From the NCBI RefSeq assembly GCF_900239975.1, contig NZ_LS992154.1:434001-498000 (forward strand): a stretch of 64,000 nucleotides of DNA, given 5' to 3'. Positions 63,938 to 64,000 of this stretch are shown here, one piece after another (position 1 is the first letter of the stretch; every line of letters begins with the position of its first letter). This DNA is from Chlamydia poikilotherma. GTDB lineage: Bacteria; Chlamydiota; Chlamydiia; Chlamydiales; Chlamydiaceae. A program made the translations under genes and the position numbers. The notes below the pieces were generated by a model. It saw nothing but the letters and a program-made list of their open reading frames with translations. It had not been told where the DNA came from and did no database searches.

Positions 63938-64000
63938 TTGAAACATTTAGCTATTTTCGGATCCACTGGAAGTGTGGGGCAGCAGACCTTAAAAATTATT
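63938..64000 (+). CDS. dxr: 1-deoxy-D-xylulose 5-phosphate reductoisomerase (5' end only)
   Basis: The first 21 codons are visible, running off the right edge. TTG at 63938 is the start, with AAGG six bases upstream. The peptide KHLAIFGSTGSVGQQTLKII has the NADPH-binding GSTGSVG motif that opens every Dxr. The enzyme makes MEP from DXP, the committed isoprenoid step, and ispG of the same pathway is at 41 kb. It corresponds to CT071 and follows the ytg operon as in C. trachomatis. Confidence 0.88.
   Translation, partial: MKHLAIFGSTGSVGQQTLKII

Noticed and set aside
1..64000. CRISPR arrays, insertion sequences, prophage or transposase genes.
   Set aside because: No direct-repeat/spacer array, transposase motif or terminal inverted repeats were seen. 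The only strong tandem repeats are coding.

Overview
This window is a stretch of chromosome from a member of the genus Chlamydia. The marker genes are unmistakable: the histone-like hctB with its own sigma-28 promoter, the ytgA-B-CR-D metal transport operon, an npt1 ATP/ADP translocase, a type III chaperone of the Slc1 type, paired inclusion-membrane (Inc) type proteins, and a plant-like fabI. The DNA is AT-rich and densely coding. Several genes have no C. trachomatis counterpart that I recall (a DUF1389-type protein, several Inc-like proteins, a second CteG-like gene). The gene order matches C. trachomatis only in blocks. I therefore favour the former Chlamydophila group (psittaci/abortus/caviae/felis/pecorum-like), but I cannot fix the species by eye. 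CT numbers below are C. trachomatis counterparts recalled from memory, not looked up.

Layout. 0-3.5 kb: end of a DnaQ-like exonuclease, a YbjN-type secretion chaperone, a FliO-like protein, a HAD phosphatase and fabI. 3.7-8.4 kb: two tandem large CteG/CT105-type candidate effectors sharing a striking cysteine cluster; the second carries three 117-bp repeats. 8.4-10.9 kb: pseudouridine synthase, mutY, a mazG-like gene and the SRP RNA. 10.9-15.3 kb: accessory membrane proteins on the minus strand: a CPBP protease, two lipoproteins (one only 42 aa), two Inc-like proteins with twin promoters, and a first macro-domain-like Inc. 15.6-20.9 kb: PP2C phosphatase, NifS-like desulfurase, and a minus operon of dcd, an FtsB/DivIC-like gene and two CNNM/CBS proteins. 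21.5-31.2 kb: ruvB, SpoIID-like, glgX, slc1, ssb, pepA, hctB, holA-like, rsmI-like.

31.2-36.0 kb: a small membrane protein, two convergent Pls (CT049/CT050)-type proteins whose sequence resembles phage tail-fibre repeats, hemW and the CT053 homolog. 36.2-42.6 kb: sucA-sucB, pgeF, ispG. 42.9-46.8 kb: three more Inc-like proteins of the macro-fold family; only the outermost retains a textbook GDIT...VNAAN signature. 47-53.3 kb: ferredoxin, tRNA-Pro, flhA, the sigma-28 gene, a 92-aa Inc-like gene, tyrS, gnd. 53.5-64 kb: lepA, a DUF1389-type protein, npt1, CT066, the ytg operon and the start of dxr.

How it fits together. Housekeeping genes (central carbon, isoprenoid precursors, repair, translation) alternate with host-interaction islands. 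The sigma-28 factor at 49.4 kb presumably drives hctB at 28.7 kb late in development. Slc1 and the YbjN chaperone would serve type III effectors such as the CteG-like, CT053 and Inc-like proteins. FlhA and the FliO-like protein are flagellar-type export parts in a non-flagellated organism. The most interesting material is the diverging macro-fold Inc family, the Cys-cluster CteG pair and the tail-fibre-like Pls pair.
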